From Sphingopyxis sp. H053 (GTDB taxonomy: Bacteria; Pseudomonadota; Alphaproteobacteria; Sphingomonadales; Sphingomonadaceae), in the NCBI RefSeq assembly GCF_001468225.1, contig NZ_LNRU01000004.1, positions 62,001 to 126,000 of the forward strand: a DNA stretch of 64,000 nt, read 5' to 3'. Below are positions 26,702 through 36,092 of this stretch, piece after piece. The notes under the pieces were generated by a model that saw nothing but the letters and a program-made list of their open reading frames with translations, had not been told where the DNA came from and searched no databases. Position 1 is the stretch's first letter, and each line of letters opens with the position of its first letter. Both the position numbers and the translations under genes were made by a program.

Positions 26702-28288
26702 ATGCGTATCAACCGCTATCCGATCCTTGTCGCGCTGGCCGCGGCACTCGCGCTGCCCGCCGCCGCGCAGGAAAAGAAAGCCGAAACCGGCAAGAGCGAA
26801 AGCGCCAAGGCCGACGCGAACGAACCCGAAGAGGATATCGCGCGTGCCAGTGCCGAGGAGGACGCGCAGCCGAAACGCGGCAGCGTGACCGTCAAGGGCC
26901 GGACGATCGCCTATACCGCGACCCCCGGCACACTCACCATCCGCGACGACGATGGCGAGGCGGTCGCGAGCATGTTCTACGTCGCCTATGTCGCCGACCG
27001 GCCGAAGGGTTCGGCGCCGCGCCCGGTGACCTTCACCTTCAACGGCGGGCCGGGCTCGTCGAGCATGTGGCTGCACATGGGATCGATCGGCCCCGTGCTC
27101 GTCGAAACGCCGAACGCGGGCAGCACCGCTCCCGCACCCTATCGCATCCGGAGCAATCCCGAGACGATGCTCGACAAGACCGACATCGTCTTCCTCGACG
27201 CGATCGGCACCGGCCTGTCGCGCCCGATCGGCAAATCGAAGGGCCCCGAATTCTGGGGGGTCGATCAGGATATCGACGCCTTCTCGCGCGCTATCATGCG
27301 CTACCTCACGCTCAACGACCGCTGGGACAGCCCGAAATTCCTGTTCGGCGAAAGCTATGGCACGCTGCGCGGCGCGGGGCTGGTCTATGCGCTGCAGCAA
27401 CGCGGGGTGCAGATGAACGGCGTCGTGCTGCTGTCGTCGATCCTGAACTATGGCGTGCGCCAGCCGGGCTACGACCAGATCTACCTCACCTATCTGCCAA
27501 GTTATGCGGCGACCGCCTGGTATCACAACCGGCTGGCTAACAAGCCCGCGGCGCTCGAACCCTTCCTGACCGAAGTGCGGCAGTGGACGACGGGACCCTA
27601 TGCGGCGGCACTCGCCAAGGGATCGGACCTCGGTGACGAGGAACGCAATGCCGTTGCGCAGCAGATGAGCGCCTATACGGGGCTGCCGGTCAAATATATC
27701 CTCGACGCCGACCTGCGCGTTGAACTGTCGCGGTTCCGCAAGGAGTTGATGCGTGACCAGAAGCGCACCGTCGGCCGGCTCGACTCGCGTTTCATCGGGA
27801 TCGACGTCGATGCGGCGGGCGAAGGCCCCGAGTTCGACACCACCGACGCCGCGATCAGCGGGCCCTATGTCGGCGCGCTCAACAAATATCTGTTCGGCAC
27901 GCTCGGCTATAAGACCAAGCTCGCCTATCGCCCCAATTATTACGTCAAGATCGGCGGCGGCAATTGGGACCAGCGCCACCGCGCGCCCGGCGGACGGCAG
28001 GGCGGCGCGCAGATGGCGCTTGCCAACACCGCGCTCGACCTGTCGGCCGCGATGCGCCAGAATCCCTATCTGAAAGTGCTGTCACTCAACGGCTATTACG
28101 ACATGGCGACGCCCTTTTTCGGCGCCGAATATGATCTGAAGCATATGCAGATCGACCCGTCGTTGCGCGCGAACCTGACCTATCATTATTATGAATCGGG
28201 CCACATGGTTTACATCAACCCGGCAGTCATCGGGCAGTTCAAGCGCGACCTCGACGCCTTCTATGACAGCGCGGCCGTAGGCAACTGA
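26702..28288 (+). CDS. S10-family serine carboxypeptidase-like protein, exported
   Basis: 528 residues; signal peptide to about residue 22, then a Lys/Glu-rich low-complexity stretch (23-55). The alpha/beta-hydrolase core has the S10 hallmark Asn-Gly-Gly-Pro-Gly-Ser-Ser near 115 and a full catalytic triad: Ser218 in Gly-Glu-Ser-Tyr-Gly, Asp467 and His501 (Glu-Ser-Gly-His-Met). Serine carboxypeptidases trim C-terminal residues, and several accept proline near the cleavage site, which suits a Pro/Hyp-rich substrate. Last gene of the GH127-GGT-DUF885-DUF885-S10 operon, followed by a strong terminator. Confidence 0.9.
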   Translation: MRINRYPILVALAAALALPAAAQEKKAETGKSESAKADANEPEEDIARASAEEDAQPKRGSVTVKGRTIAYTATPGTLTIRDDDGEAVASMFYVAYVADRPKGSAPRPVTFTFNGGPGSSSMWLHMGSIGPVLVETPNAGSTAPAPYRIRSNPETMLDKTDIVFLDAIGTGLSRPIGKSKGPEFWGVDQDIDAFSRAIMRYLTLNDRWDSPKFLFGESYGTLRGAGLVYALQQRGVQMNGVVLLSSILNYGVRQPGYDQIYLTYLPSYAATAWYHNRLANKPAALEPFLTEVRQWTTGPYAAALAKGSDLGDEERNAVAQQMSAYTGLPVKYILDADLRVELSRFRKELMRDQKRTVGRLDSRFIGIDVDAAGEGPEFDTTDAAISGPYVGALNKYLFGTLGYKTKLAYRPNYYVKIGGGNWDQRHRAPGGRQGGAQMALANTALDLSAAMRQNPYLKVLSLNGYYDMATPFFGAEYDLKHMQIDPSLRANLTYHYYESGHMVYINPAVIGQFKRDLDAFYDSAAVGN

Positions 28289-28297
28289 ACAGGGGGA

Positions 28298-28335
28298 GGC
28301 AGCGCTCGCGCCCACCGCCGGACGCGAGCGCTGCC
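28298..28335. terminator. bidirectional intrinsic terminator
   Basis: A perfect 13-bp stem GGCAGCGCTCGCG/CGCGAGCGCTGCC with a 12-nt loop lies in the 50-bp gap between the convergent S10 and aldehyde dehydrogenase genes. T-runs are weak on both sides, so it may serve both directions mainly by stem strength. Confidence 0.7.
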
Positions 28336-28338
28336 TTA

Positions 28339-29931
28339 TCAATCGCCCAAAACAAGCGCGCCGTCGATACGGCGCGCGATGCTCAACGGATTGGCCGGCT
28401 TCAGCGCGGCCGGGAGCAGGCTTTCGGGCAGATTCTGATAGCTGACCGGGCGCAGGAAGCGCTCGATCGCGAGCGTGCCGACCGAGGTGCTCCGCCCGTC
28501 CGAGGTCGACGGATAAGGTCCGCCATGGACCATCGCATGGCCCACCTCGACGCCCGTCGGCCAGCCATTGGCGAGAATGCGCCCGACCTTGCGCTCGATC
28601 AGCGGCAGCAGCCGTGCCGCCAGCGGCTCGTCGTCGGCATCGATCTGGAGCGTCGCGGTGAGCTGACCCTCGAGCCCGGCAATCAACGCCGCAACCTCGT
28701 CGATATCGCGGCAACGGACGATCACCGACGATGAGCCGAAGACTTCGTGGCCGAGCGCGGCGTCGGCGCGGAAACCCTCGGCGTCGGTGATGAACAGCGC
28801 ACCGCGTGCCGCGCAAGCGCCCGGCCCTTCGGCCCCGCGCGCGACAAGCCGCGTCGCCGAATGACGTTCGAGGGCATCGACACCGCTCTCGAAGCTTTTG
28901 TGGATGCCCGGCGTGAGCATCGTCGCAGGGGCAATGGCCGACAGCGCAGCGCCCGCTGCCGCGGCGAAGCGGTCGAGATCGGGGCCGTCGAGCGCGATCA
29001 GCAGGCCGGGGTTGGTGCAGAATTGGCCGGCGCCCATCGTCAGCGACTGGGCGAACGCCTCGCCGAGCGCCTCCGCCCGGTTCCCGAGCGCGGCGGGGAA
29101 AAGGATGACCGGATTGATGCTGCTCATTTCGGCATAAACCGGGATCGGCTCGGTGCGTGTCGCGGCGATCTGCATCAGCGCGAGCCCGCCGCCGCGCGAA
29201 CCGGTGAAACCCACGGCCTTGATCCGCGGATCGGCGACGAGCGCGCTGCCGAGCGCGTTCGACGGGCCGGGCAGATAGGAGAAGACGCCTTCGTGAAGCC
29301 CACAGCTTGCGACCGCCGCGCGGATCGCGCGTGCGACAAGCTCGCCCGTGCCGGGATGCGCGGGGTGACCCTTGACCACGACCGGGCAGCCCGCGGCGAG
29401 CGCCGACGCGGTGTCGCCGCCGGCGACCGAGAAGGCGAGCGGGAAGTTGCTCGCACCGAACACCGCGACGGGGCCGAGCGCAATGTGCCGGCGGCGGAGG
29501 TCGGGCCGCGGCAACGGCGCGCGATCGGGCAAGGCGGGATCGATCGTCGCGTGCAGCCAGTCGCCCGCGCGGACAAAGGCGGCGAACATGCGCAGCTGCC
29601 CCATCGTGCGGCCGCGCTCGCCCTCGAGCCTTGCGCGCGGCAGGCCGCTCTCGGCCATTGCGCGTTCGATCAGATCGTCGCCGATCGCGGCAATGCCGTC
29701 GGCAATGGCTTCGAGAAACGCCGCCCGCGCTTCGAGCGTGGTTTCGGAAAAGCTGGCAAAGGCGGCATCGGCGAGCGCACAGGCACGGTCGACATGGCTC
29801 GCGTCCGCGGCGCCAAACGGCGGTTCGATCGCCTGTCCGGTCGAAGGATCGACCGCGAGGAAGGTCTCGGTTGCACTGTCTTCGGCCGCGCCGACGAAAA
29901 TCGAACCAGCTATCATTTTGGCGTCCTTCAT
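28339..29931 (-). CDS. 2,5-dioxovalerate (alpha-ketoglutarate semialdehyde) dehydrogenase
   Basis: 530 residues from the ATG at 29931, which overlaps the proC stop (ATGA). Aldehyde dehydrogenase fold with Asn162 in Gly-Ala-Ser-Asn-Phe-Pro, Glu268 in Ala-Glu-Met-Ser and nucleophile Cys305 in Gly-Gln-Phe-Cys-Thr. The Gly-Ala-Ser-Asn-Phe-Pro and Gly-Gln-Phe-Cys-Thr-Asn-Pro-Gly motifs are those of the KGSA dehydrogenase branch. It oxidises 2-oxoglutarate semialdehyde to 2-oxoglutarate, the last step of hydroxyproline breakdown; the same step ends arabinose oxidation in some bacteria, so it could serve both sugar and imino acid. Controlled with proC from operator 4. Confidence 0.92.
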   Translation of the reverse strand: MKDAKMIAGSIFVGAAEDSATETFLAVDPSTGQAIEPPFGAADASHVDRACALADAAFASFSETTLEARAAFLEAIADGIAAIGDDLIERAMAESGLPRARLEGERGRTMGQLRMFAAFVRAGDWLHATIDPALPDRAPLPRPDLRRRHIALGPVAVFGASNFPLAFSVAGGDTASALAAGCPVVVKGHPAHPGTGELVARAIRAAVASCGLHEGVFSYLPGPSNALGSALVADPRIKAVGFTGSRGGGLALMQIAATRTEPIPVYAEMSSINPVILFPAALGNRAEALGEAFAQSLTMGAGQFCTNPGLLIALDGPDLDRFAAAAGAALSAIAPATMLTPGIHKSFESGVDALERHSATRLVARGAEGPGACAARGALFITDAEGFRADAALGHEVFGSSSVIVRCRDIDEVAALIAGLEGQLTATLQIDADDEPLAARLLPLIERKVGRILANGWPTGVEVGHAMVHGGPYPSTSDGRSTSVGTLAIERFLRPVSYQNLPESLLPAALKPANPLSIARRIDGALVLGD

Positions 29932-30794
29932 TGTTCCTGGGGGAGAGTCTGCGGCCGGAAGGCCCGGGTCATTTCGTCGTTGCGCTCCGCCGATGCGGCG
30001 ATGGTGTCGCCCATCAACCGGGTGAGCGTGTCGTCTTCGTCGAGAACCTCGAGGCCGGCGTGCGTCACGCCCCCCGGGCTTGCAACGCGGCGTGCCATGT
30101 CGGCGGGGTCTGCTCCGGCCTCGGCCAGCATCGCCGCCGATCCGGCCATCGTCTCGGCAATCAACCGAAGCGCTTGTTCGCGGCTTAGCCCCTGAGCCTC
30201 CGCAGCGAACGCCATCGCATCGGCGATCCGGAAGAAAAAGGCGGGAGTCGCGCCCGAAACCGTCGTCGCAATGGCGCAAAGGCGCTCGTCGCTCATCCAT
30301 TCCACGATGCCGAGCGGAGCAAAAAGGGTTTCGGCCAGTGCCAGAGACGCCCCATCCACGCCGTCGCCCGCGAGCGCGGTGACCCCGCGCCCGATCGCCG
30401 CGGGGAGATTGGGCACCGCACGCACCAGCGGCCCGGCCGCCCGAAAATGATATCGCAGCGTCGCAAACTCGACCGCCGCGAGCACCGAAATCAACATGGT
30501 GCCGGGGCCCGCCTGTTCCGCGAGCGATGGTGCGATCTCTGCAAGCTTCTGCGGCTTCACGGCGAGGACCAGCACGCCGGGCGGGGCGAGCCCGGCCGGG
30601 ACCGAACCGAGCAGCCGCACCCCTTCCGGCGCCGCCGCGAGCGAAGGATCGACGACCGTTATTGACGAGGCCGGCACGCCGCTCTGCAGCCAGCCGGCGA
30701 GCATCGCGCCACCCATATTGCCGCAACCGACCAGCATGACGCTGGGGGGAGCGAGCCGCGCTCCGCGCAGAATATCTTGAGAATCCGAGGGCAA
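29928..30794 (-). CDS. pyrroline-5-carboxylate reductase family protein (ProC-like), TTG start
   Basis: 288 residues from a TTG at 30794; the first ATG would start right at the Rossmann strand ([10 protein letters not shown]) and looks too short. The NADP site, Val-Lys-Pro-Gln region and C-terminal [11 protein letters not shown] signature of ProC are present. It lies 45 bp after operator 4 and is translationally coupled to the KGSA dehydrogenase. A biosynthetic ProC would not need this regulation, so a role in reducing pathway imines or recycling proline is inferred. Confidence 0.87.
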   Translation of the reverse strand: MPSDSQDILRGARLAPPSVMLVGCGNMGGAMLAGWLQSGVPASSITVVDPSLAAAPEGVRLLGSVPAGLAPPGVLVLAVKPQKLAEIAPSLAEQAGPGTMLISVLAAVEFATLRYHFRAAGPLVRAVPNLPAAIGRGVTALAGDGVDGASLALAETLFAPLGIVEWMSDERLCAIATTVSGATPAFFFRIADAMAFAAEAQGLSREQALRLIAETMAGSAAMLAEAGADPADMARRVASPGGVTHAGLEVLDEDDTLTRLMGDTIAASAERNDEMTRAFRPQTLPQEQ

Positions 30795-30838
30795 GAAAGG
30801 CGTCTCCGCGACGATATTGTAGAGGAGCGCCTTAGTAC

Positions 30839-30850
30839 ATCGTATACGAT
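30839..30850. promoter_or_regulatory. operator 4 (perfect GTATAC palindrome), probable GntR site
   Basis: ATCGTATACGAT is a perfect 12-bp palindrome 45 bases before the proC-like start. It is the best match to the consensus shared by the four control regions (A/T-T-C-GTATAC-N-N-T) and lies upstream of proC-KGSA dehydrogenase. Confidence 0.72.
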
Positions 30851-30891
30851 TTTGGTCAAGTCATCGCGGGGCAGCCGCCTTGCCGTCGGGC

Positions 30892-31920
30892 TCAGAACTG
30901 GTAAGCCAAACCCCCGCCGAAGACCCACTGGTCGGCGCTGCCGGCGTCCTTCACGATTGGCGAATCGGCGAAGCGCGAGAGGAGGCGGCCATATTGCGCG
31001 CCGCCGAGCAGCACGAAGCCCTTGCGAAGGTCACCCGACAGCCCATAGGCGCCCGCCACGCCGAGCGTATATTTGCCCGCGGTCGCCTTGCGACCCGCGC
31101 CGGTATAGACGGGGAGGCCGCTCGCGGCGCTGCCCAGCGGGTCGATGTCGTAATAATAGCGGCCGAAGCCCTTGCCGTAGAAGTTCACCGACGCCGACAC
31201 GCCAAGATAGGCGCGTTTCGACAGCGGCGTGCCGTAATCGATCGTCGGCGAAGCGGTCCAGCTGCCGTGTTTGCCCGATATGTCCTTCGTCGCGACGAAG
31301 CGGAAGCCGAGCTGATCATAGGCGCTGGTGATCACGCCGGTTTTGGTGACGCCCGTGAAGAAGCCGGCCTCGACCGCCATTTTGCGGTCGGGGAGCAGGT
31401 CGACCTGCGGATCCTTGACGCTGCCGGTGCGGTCGCCGCGCAGGCTGATGATCGGACCGAACTTCCAGTCGATCTTCTGGCCGCGGCGATGGCGGATCAG
31501 GTCGACCTGGAAATTGGTGCCGCGGGTCGAGAAGGAAAAGCCCTCGTACCGGCCGCGGACGTAAAAGGCCGGCAGAAAGCGGCGGTCGTCCGAGCCATTA
31601 TAGTCGGCCGAGTTCAGCACGCCCGCCGCGACGGCGATATAGTTGCGCGACCATTTGCGATCCGAATCTTCGTCGTCGTCGTCGGGCCGCGCGCCGGGGA
31701 GCAGGATATTCTCGTCGATATCGGTGTTTTGGAGGTAGCGCGCGGGTTCTTCCTCGATTCCGGTCGCGAGGCCGGTGTCGGGGGGCGTGGCGGTTATCTC
31801 ATAGGGCAGCGGCGCCTCTTCGGCGGCGGCGGGTGCGGCGAGCGCGCAGGCGGCAAGAAGCGGGACGATGCGCGCCGGCGGGCCGATGCGGAAGAACAGT
31901 CTCAAATCGGCGATGGTCAT
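30892..31920 (-). CDS. MipA/OmpV family outer-membrane protein
   Basis: 342 residues from the ATG at 31920, giving a hydrophobic signal around 18-33 (Ala-Pro-Ala-Ala-Ala). The open frame extends 40 codons further upstream without a signal-like start. The mature protein has an acidic Asp/Glu-rich stretch near 70-80, then alternating barrel strands with the MipA pattern (Ala-Gly-Val-Leu-Asn-Ser-Ala-Asp-Tyr-Asn-Gly-Ser) and a C-terminal Tyr-Gln-Phe. The family includes scaffolding and small-solute outer-membrane proteins; the exact role here is unknown. It lies just outside the catabolic locus and shows no GTATAC site. Confidence 0.85.
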   Translation of the reverse strand: MTIADLRLFFRIGPPARIVPLLAACALAAPAAAEEAPLPYEITATPPDTGLATGIEEEPARYLQNTDIDENILLPGARPDDDDEDSDRKWSRNYIAVAAGVLNSADYNGSDDRRFLPAFYVRGRYEGFSFSTRGTNFQVDLIRHRRGQKIDWKFGPIISLRGDRTGSVKDPQVDLLPDRKMAVEAGFFTGVTKTGVITSAYDQLGFRFVATKDISGKHGSWTASPTIDYGTPLSKRAYLGVSASVNFYGKGFGRYYYDIDPLGSAASGLPVYTGAGRKATAGKYTLGVAGAYGLSGDLRKGFVLLGGAQYGRLLSRFADSPIVKDAGSADQWVFGGGLAYQF

Positions 31921-32114
31921 CCGCTCAAATATCCTATGGTCTTGCCCGTCCTTACGGGGGTGTAAGTAAACAATCCGCCATTGCAACGGCTTCGTCTTGC
32001 CGAAGGATGCATTTGATCGCATGTGCCTTTCATGAACCAACGCCTCTTCGCCGCTTTCATATTCCTCCGCATCGCCATTGGTTCCGCGGCCGATACCCGG
32101 CGGGAGCGCGTATC

Positions 32115-32348
32115 ATGAGCCGCGTGCCGCGTTTCATCGGCTATGCTTTCATGGCCGCCGCGGCGGTGCTCGCGGCGGTGATGAAGAAGGAAGGCGTCGA
32201 AAGCGTCGGCCCGCTGCCCGCGGTTGCGGTCGCGCTTTTCCTCGGCATGGTCGGGGTGATGCTGGTGTTCACCGACCTGATGGTGCGCGGGCTTTATGCG
32301 CAGGTCGATGCCGCGAAGGCGCGCGAGGAGAGGGAGGGCGAAGATTGA
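32115..32348 (+). CDS. small inner-membrane protein, unknown function
   Basis: 77 residues from ATG 32115 behind GGGAG. Two hydrophobic segments (about 8-22 and 33-55) and a charged, Glu/Arg-rich tail (Lys-Ala-Arg-Glu-Glu-Arg-Glu-Gly-Glu-Asp). I do not recognise a family. It stands alone before dxs with an 87-bp gap. Confidence 0.6.
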   Translation: MSRVPRFIGYAFMAAAAVLAAVMKKEGVESVGPLPAVAVALFLGMVGVMLVFTDLMVRGLYAQVDAAKAREEREGED

Positions 32349-32435
32349 TCCGCCGCCCTCGCAGGGCGGAGGATCGGCCGCCGCCTCGATCCCTTTTCGT
32401 TCGACACCCCATGCGCTTGGCTTTATGACGACGAC

Positions 32436-34364
32436 ATGACCGATCGTCCGCATACGCCGCTGCTCGACACGGTGGATGTCCCCGCCGACCTCCGCAAGCT
32501 GAAGCCCGAAGACCTCCGCCAGTTCGCCGACGAGCTGCGCGCCGAGATGATCTCGGCCGTCGGCACAACGGGCGGGCATCTGGGATCAGGGCTGGGTGTC
32601 GTCGAGCTGACGACCGCGCTCCACTATGTGTTCGACACGCCGCGCGACAAGATCGTGTGGGACGTCGGGCACCAATGCTATCCGCACAAGATCATCACCG
32701 GGCGCCGCGACCGCATCCGCACCTTGCGCACCGGCGGCGGGCTGTCGGGCTTCACCAAGCGCAGCGAAAGCGAATATGATCCGTTCGGGGCGGCGCATTC
32801 GTCGACCTCGATCAGCGCCGCATTGGGCTTCGCGATCGCGAACAAGCTGAAGGACGAACCCGGCCGCGCGATCGCGGTGATCGGCGACGGGTCGATGTCG
32901 GCGGGCATGGCCTATGAGGCGATGAACAACGCCGCCGCGGCGGGCAACCGGCTGATCGTGATCCTCAACGACAACGACATGTCGATCGCGCCGCCGGTGG
33001 GCGGGCTTTCGGCCTATCTCGCCAAGCTCGTATCGTCGCGGCCGTTCATCGAGCTGCGCGAGATCGCGCGGCGCTTTGCGCGCAAGCTGCCCGAGCCGCT
33101 GCACAAGGCGGCGAAAAAGACCGACGAATATGCGCGCGGCATGGCGATGGGCGGGACGCTCTTCGAAGAGCTCGGCTTTTATTATGTCGGGCCGATCGAC
33201 GGGCATAATCTCGAGCATCTGATCCCGGTGCTCGAAAATGTGCGCGACAGCGACCATGGCCCGGTGCTGATCCACGCGGTGACGATGAAGGGCAAGGGTT
33301 ACGCCCCCGCCGAGGCGGCCGCCGACAAATATCATGGCGTCCAGAAATTCGACGTGATCACCGGCGAACAGGCGAAGGCGCCGCCGGGACCGCCCGCGTA
33401 CCAGAATGTGTTCGGCGAGACGCTCGCGAAGCTTGCCGACACCGACAAACGCATCGTCGCGATCACCGCCGCGATGCCGTCGGGGACCGGGGTCGACAAA
33501 TTCGCGAAGGCGCACCCCGACCGCACCTTCGACGTGGGCATTGCCGAGCAGCATGCGGTGACCTTTGCTGCGGGGCTCGCGGCGCAAGGGATGCGGCCGT
33601 TCGCGGCGATCTATTCGACCTTCCTCCAGCGCGCCTACGACCAGGTCGTGCACGATGTCGCGATCCAGAATCTGCCGGTGCGCTTCGCGATCGACCGCGC
33701 GGGACTCGTCGGGGCCGACGGCTCGACGCATGCGGGCTCGTTCGACGTCACCTATCTGGCGACCTTGCCGAACATGGTGGTGATGGCGGCGGCCGACGAG
33801 GCCGAACTCGTCCATATGACATACACGGCCGCCGAATATGACGATGGCCCGATCGCCTTCCGCTACCCGCGCGGCAATGGCACCGGCGTGGCGCTGCCCG
33901 CGGTTCCCGAGAAGCTCGCGATCGGCAAGGGGCGCGTCGTGCGGAGCGGCAAGACCGTCGCGATCCTGTCGCTCGGCACCCGGCTCGCCGAGGCGCTGAA
34001 GGCGGCCGACACGCTGGAGGCGCGCGGGCTGTCGACGAGCGTGATCGACCTCCGCTTCGCGAAGCCGCTCGACGAGGAGCTGATTCGCAAGACGCTCGCC
34101 GCCCATGAGGTGTGCGTGACGGTCGAGGAAGGCAGCGTCGGCGGTCTGGGCGCGCATGTGCTGACGCTCGCGAGCGACGAGGGGCTGATCGACGCGGGGC
34201 TGAAGCTGCGCACGATGCGGCTGCCCGATGTCTTCCAGGACCAGGACAAGCCCGAACTGCAATATGACGCGGCGGGGCTGAATGCGCCGCAGATCGTCGA
34301 TTGCGTGCTGAAGGCGCTGCGTCACAACAGCGCGGGCGTCGAGGAAGCGGGCGCGCGCGCTTGA
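32436..34364 (+). CDS. dxs: 1-deoxy-D-xylulose-5-phosphate synthase
   Basis: 642 residues, full length for the family. Condenses pyruvate and glyceraldehyde 3-phosphate, the first step of MEP isoprenoid synthesis. The thiamine diphosphate motif Gly-Asp-Gly-Ser-Met-Ser through Asn-Asp-Asn-Asp-Met-Ser lies near 150-185, the N-terminal His of Gly-Gly-His-Leu-Gly-Ser near 48, and the transketolase pyrimidine domain with Gly-Ile-Ala-Glu-Gln-His near 370. In sphingomonads this pathway also feeds carotenoids. A membrane-protein gene follows after 32 bp and may be cotranscribed. Confidence 0.97.
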   Translation: MTDRPHTPLLDTVDVPADLRKLKPEDLRQFADELRAEMISAVGTTGGHLGSGLGVVELTTALHYVFDTPRDKIVWDVGHQCYPHKIITGRRDRIRTLRTGGGLSGFTKRSESEYDPFGAAHSSTSISAALGFAIANKLKDEPGRAIAVIGDGSMSAGMAYEAMNNAAAAGNRLIVILNDNDMSIAPPVGGLSAYLAKLVSSRPFIELREIARRFARKLPEPLHKAAKKTDEYARGMAMGGTLFEELGFYYVGPIDGHNLEHLIPVLENVRDSDHGPVLIHAVTMKGKGYAPAEAAADKYHGVQKFDVITGEQAKAPPGPPAYQNVFGETLAKLADTDKRIVAITAAMPSGTGVDKFAKAHPDRTFDVGIAEQHAVTFAAGLAAQGMRPFAAIYSTFLQRAYDQVVHDVAIQNLPVRFAIDRAGLVGADGSTHAGSFDVTYLATLPNMVVMAAADEAELVHMTYTAAEYDDGPIAFRYPRGNGTGVALPAVPEKLAIGKGRVVRSGKTVAILSLGTRLAEALKAADTLEARGLSTSVIDLRFAKPLDEELIRKTLAAHEVCVTVEEGSVGGLGAHVLTLASDEGLIDAGLKLRTMRLPDVFQDQDKPELQYDAAGLNAPQIVDCVLKALRHNSAGVEEAGARA

Positions 34365-34396
34365 GCCGATAAGCAAGCCGGGGGGCACGGGGCGGC

Positions 34397-35065
34397 ATGA
34401 ACTTCTTCAACCTCCTGCAATCGCTCGACGAGCTGCTCTACGAGGTTATGTCGTGGCTGGTCTTTTATCCGATCACGCTGTGGCGGACGCTCGTCCACCC
34501 CTTGAAGATGATGGATTATTCGGACCTCGAGCAGCGCGATACCGAGGACCAGCAATATACCGACACGCTGTCGCCGCCGCTTTTCCTGCTGCTGTCGCTG
34601 ATCATCGTCCACGCCGCAGAACTGGCGCTGGTCGGCACCGAAGCGGTGGTGACGAGCAAGATCGGCCTGTCGGCGCTGGTCAGCACCAACACCGACCTGA
34701 TCATGCTGCGCATCGTGACCTACAGCCTGTTCGCGGTGTTGATGGCGACGCGGTTGGTTCGCGCGCGAAAGGTCGAACTCACGCGCCAAACGCTACGCGC
34801 CCCCTTCTACAGCCAATGTTATGTTATCGCGTTGCTCGCGATCCTGTTCGGCGGCGCCACGATATTGATCCGGCTGGCGCATACATGGTCGCTGGTCACC
34901 GGTGTGGTGCTGGCGCTTGCCGCGCTGCTGTGGTTCGGCACCCTGCAGACCGCGTGGTTCGTCCAGCATCTGAAGTGCAGCCGGCTGCGCGCCTTTGGCC
35001 AGGCGTCGCGCGCGATGGTCGAAAGCATTGTCGCGGTGCTGCTGCTGTCGAACCTGTTTAGCTGA
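34397..35065 (+). CDS. membrane protein, about four transmembrane segments, unknown function
   Basis: 222 residues. An N-terminal amphipathic part with Trp-Leu-Val-Phe-Tyr-Pro, then hydrophobic segments near 57-75, 98-115, 140-160 and 168-188, and a short last one at 205-222. The layout (polar N-terminus, Tyr-Thr-Asp-Thr-Leu-Ser-Pro-Pro-Leu before the first segment) resembles Yip1-like permease-fold proteins of unknown role. It follows dxs closely and ends in a terminator. Confidence 0.7.
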   Translation: MNFFNLLQSLDELLYEVMSWLVFYPITLWRTLVHPLKMMDYSDLEQRDTEDQQYTDTLSPPLFLLLSLIIVHAAELALVGTEAVVTSKIGLSALVSTNTDLIMLRIVTYSLFAVLMATRLVRARKVELTRQTLRAPFYSQCYVIALLAILFGGATILIRLAHTWSLVTGVVLALAALLWFGTLQTAWFVQHLKCSRLRAFGQASRAMVESIVAVLLLSNLFS

Positions 35066-35078
35066 GCCGGACAAGAAA

Positions 35079-35101
35079 ACGGCCCGGTTATGCCGGGCCG
35101 T
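35079..35101. terminator. intrinsic terminator between convergent genes
   Basis: A perfect 9-bp stem ACGGCCCGG/CCGGGCCGT with a TTATG loop lies 13 bases after the membrane-protein stop codon. It probably ends the dxs unit and, read the other way (AAAC upstream gives GTTTTC), the lspA-lipoprotein unit. Confidence 0.75.
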
Positions 35102-35126
35102 CCTCATCATCGGTCGAAAGGGCCGT

Positions 35127-35546
35127 TCAGGCGGTCGGGATCGCCGCCGATGCGTCGCGGCCGTCGCCTTCGGGGGCGGCGAGGATGTCGCGGACGACGA
35201 GGCCCTTGTCGACCACCTGCGTGTCGGGGCTGCCGACCTGGCTGCGGATGCCCGGATCGGCGCGCGCGCCGTCGGCGCTGCCGATGATCTGCGTTTCGCT
35301 CGCGCTACGCTGCGACGGGCCGCCGAAGAGCGCGCGCAGCGTCTGTTCGGCGGTCGTTTCGCCGCCGGGGCGCGCGGTGCCGGGGGCCGGCGGGGTCAGC
35401 GCGAAATCGGGCGGCACGACGAGCGGCGCCTGACGCGACACCATCATTTCGTCGGGACGGTCGCGGCTGAACAGGCTGTTCGACCCGCAGGCCGAAAGCG
35501 TCGTGGCAAGAATCGAGGCGGCCAGGATGGCGGTGGTCCGGTTCAC
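35127..35546 (-). CDS. DUF3035 lipoprotein
   Basis: 139 residues with a clear lipobox Leu17-Ser-Ala-Cys20, so it is a lipoprotein processed by signal peptidase II, whose gene lies 24 bp upstream. The mature part is Pro-rich (Leu-Val-Val-Pro-Pro-Asp-Phe-Ala-Leu-Thr-Pro-Pro-Ala-Pro), the DUF3035 pattern; in Caulobacter a member (BamF) belongs to the outer-membrane barrel assembly complex. Outer-membrane anchoring and a BAM link are by family, not proven here. Confidence 0.8.
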   Translation of the reverse strand: MNRTTAILAASILATTLSACGSNSLFSRDRPDEMMVSRQAPLVVPPDFALTPPAPGTARPGGETTAEQTLRALFGGPSQRSASETQIIGSADGARADPGIRSQVGSPDTQVVDKGLVVRDILAAPEGDGRDASAAIPTA

Positions 35547-35570
35547 TGTAATAACTCCTATGCGCCCCGT

Positions 35571-36092
35571 TTATTCGGCGGACGGCTGACCGTCAGCGGC
35601 TGGGGCCTTTTCGCCCAAGAGCAGCGCGCGCGCAACCAGCAAAAGCACACCGAGCGTGATGCACGCATCGGCGACGTTGAAGATCATGAAGGGGCGAAAA
35701 TCGCCGAAATGCAGGTCGGCGAAGTCGACGACATAGCCGAAGCGGACGCGGTCGACGATATTGCCGAGCGCGCCGCCGAGGATCATCGCGAGCGCGATCA
35801 CGTCGCCCTTCGCCTGTTCGCGCGTCATCCAGAAGGCGACCGCGGCGGCGACGAGTCCCGTCACCGCGACGAGCGTCCAGCGCGTCGTATCGGTGCAGCT
35901 GGCGAACATCGACAGCGAAATGCCGCAATTTTCGGCCCAGGTCAGGTTGAAGAAGCTCGCGAGCTCGATCTGTCCCTTCGGTTCCAGCGACAGCGGGACG
36001 GTGACGACCCATTTGGTGATCTGGTCGAGGATGAAGGCGGCCGCGGCAAAGATCAGGCCGAAGCGCAGGTGGGGCGAACGTGAGCTGCTCAT
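35571..36092 (-). CDS. lspA: lipoprotein signal peptidase (signal peptidase II)
   Basis: 173 residues from the ATG at 36092, which overlaps the ileS stop (ATGA). Four membrane segments and both catalytic aspartates: Asp114 in Gly-Asn-Ile-Val-Asp-Arg and Asp142 in Phe-Asn-Val-Ala-Asp-Ala. Cleaves prolipoproteins at the lipidated Cys in the inner membrane. The ileS-lspA pair is a widely conserved arrangement, here followed by a lipoprotein gene. Confidence 0.96.
   Translation of the reverse strand: MSSSRSPHLRFGLIFAAAAFILDQITKWVVTVPLSLEPKGQIELASFFNLTWAENCGISLSMFASCTDTTRWTLVAVTGLVAAAVAFWMTREQAKGDVIALAMILGGALGNIVDRVRFGYVVDFADLHFGDFRPFMIFNVADACITLGVLLLVARALLLGEKAPAADGQPSAE

Noticed and set aside
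24626-27979. An open frame of 1117 codons on the minus strand
   Set aside because: It lies wholly opposite the DUF885 and S10 genes, whose motifs are intact; high GC makes long antisense frames common. The translation is Arg/His/Asp-rich without domains.
686-30850. Collagen rather than plant glycoprotein as the substrate
   Set aside because: Not excluded, but collagen Hyp does not carry L-arabinose, and the GH127 gene shares the operator, so a plant source is favoured.
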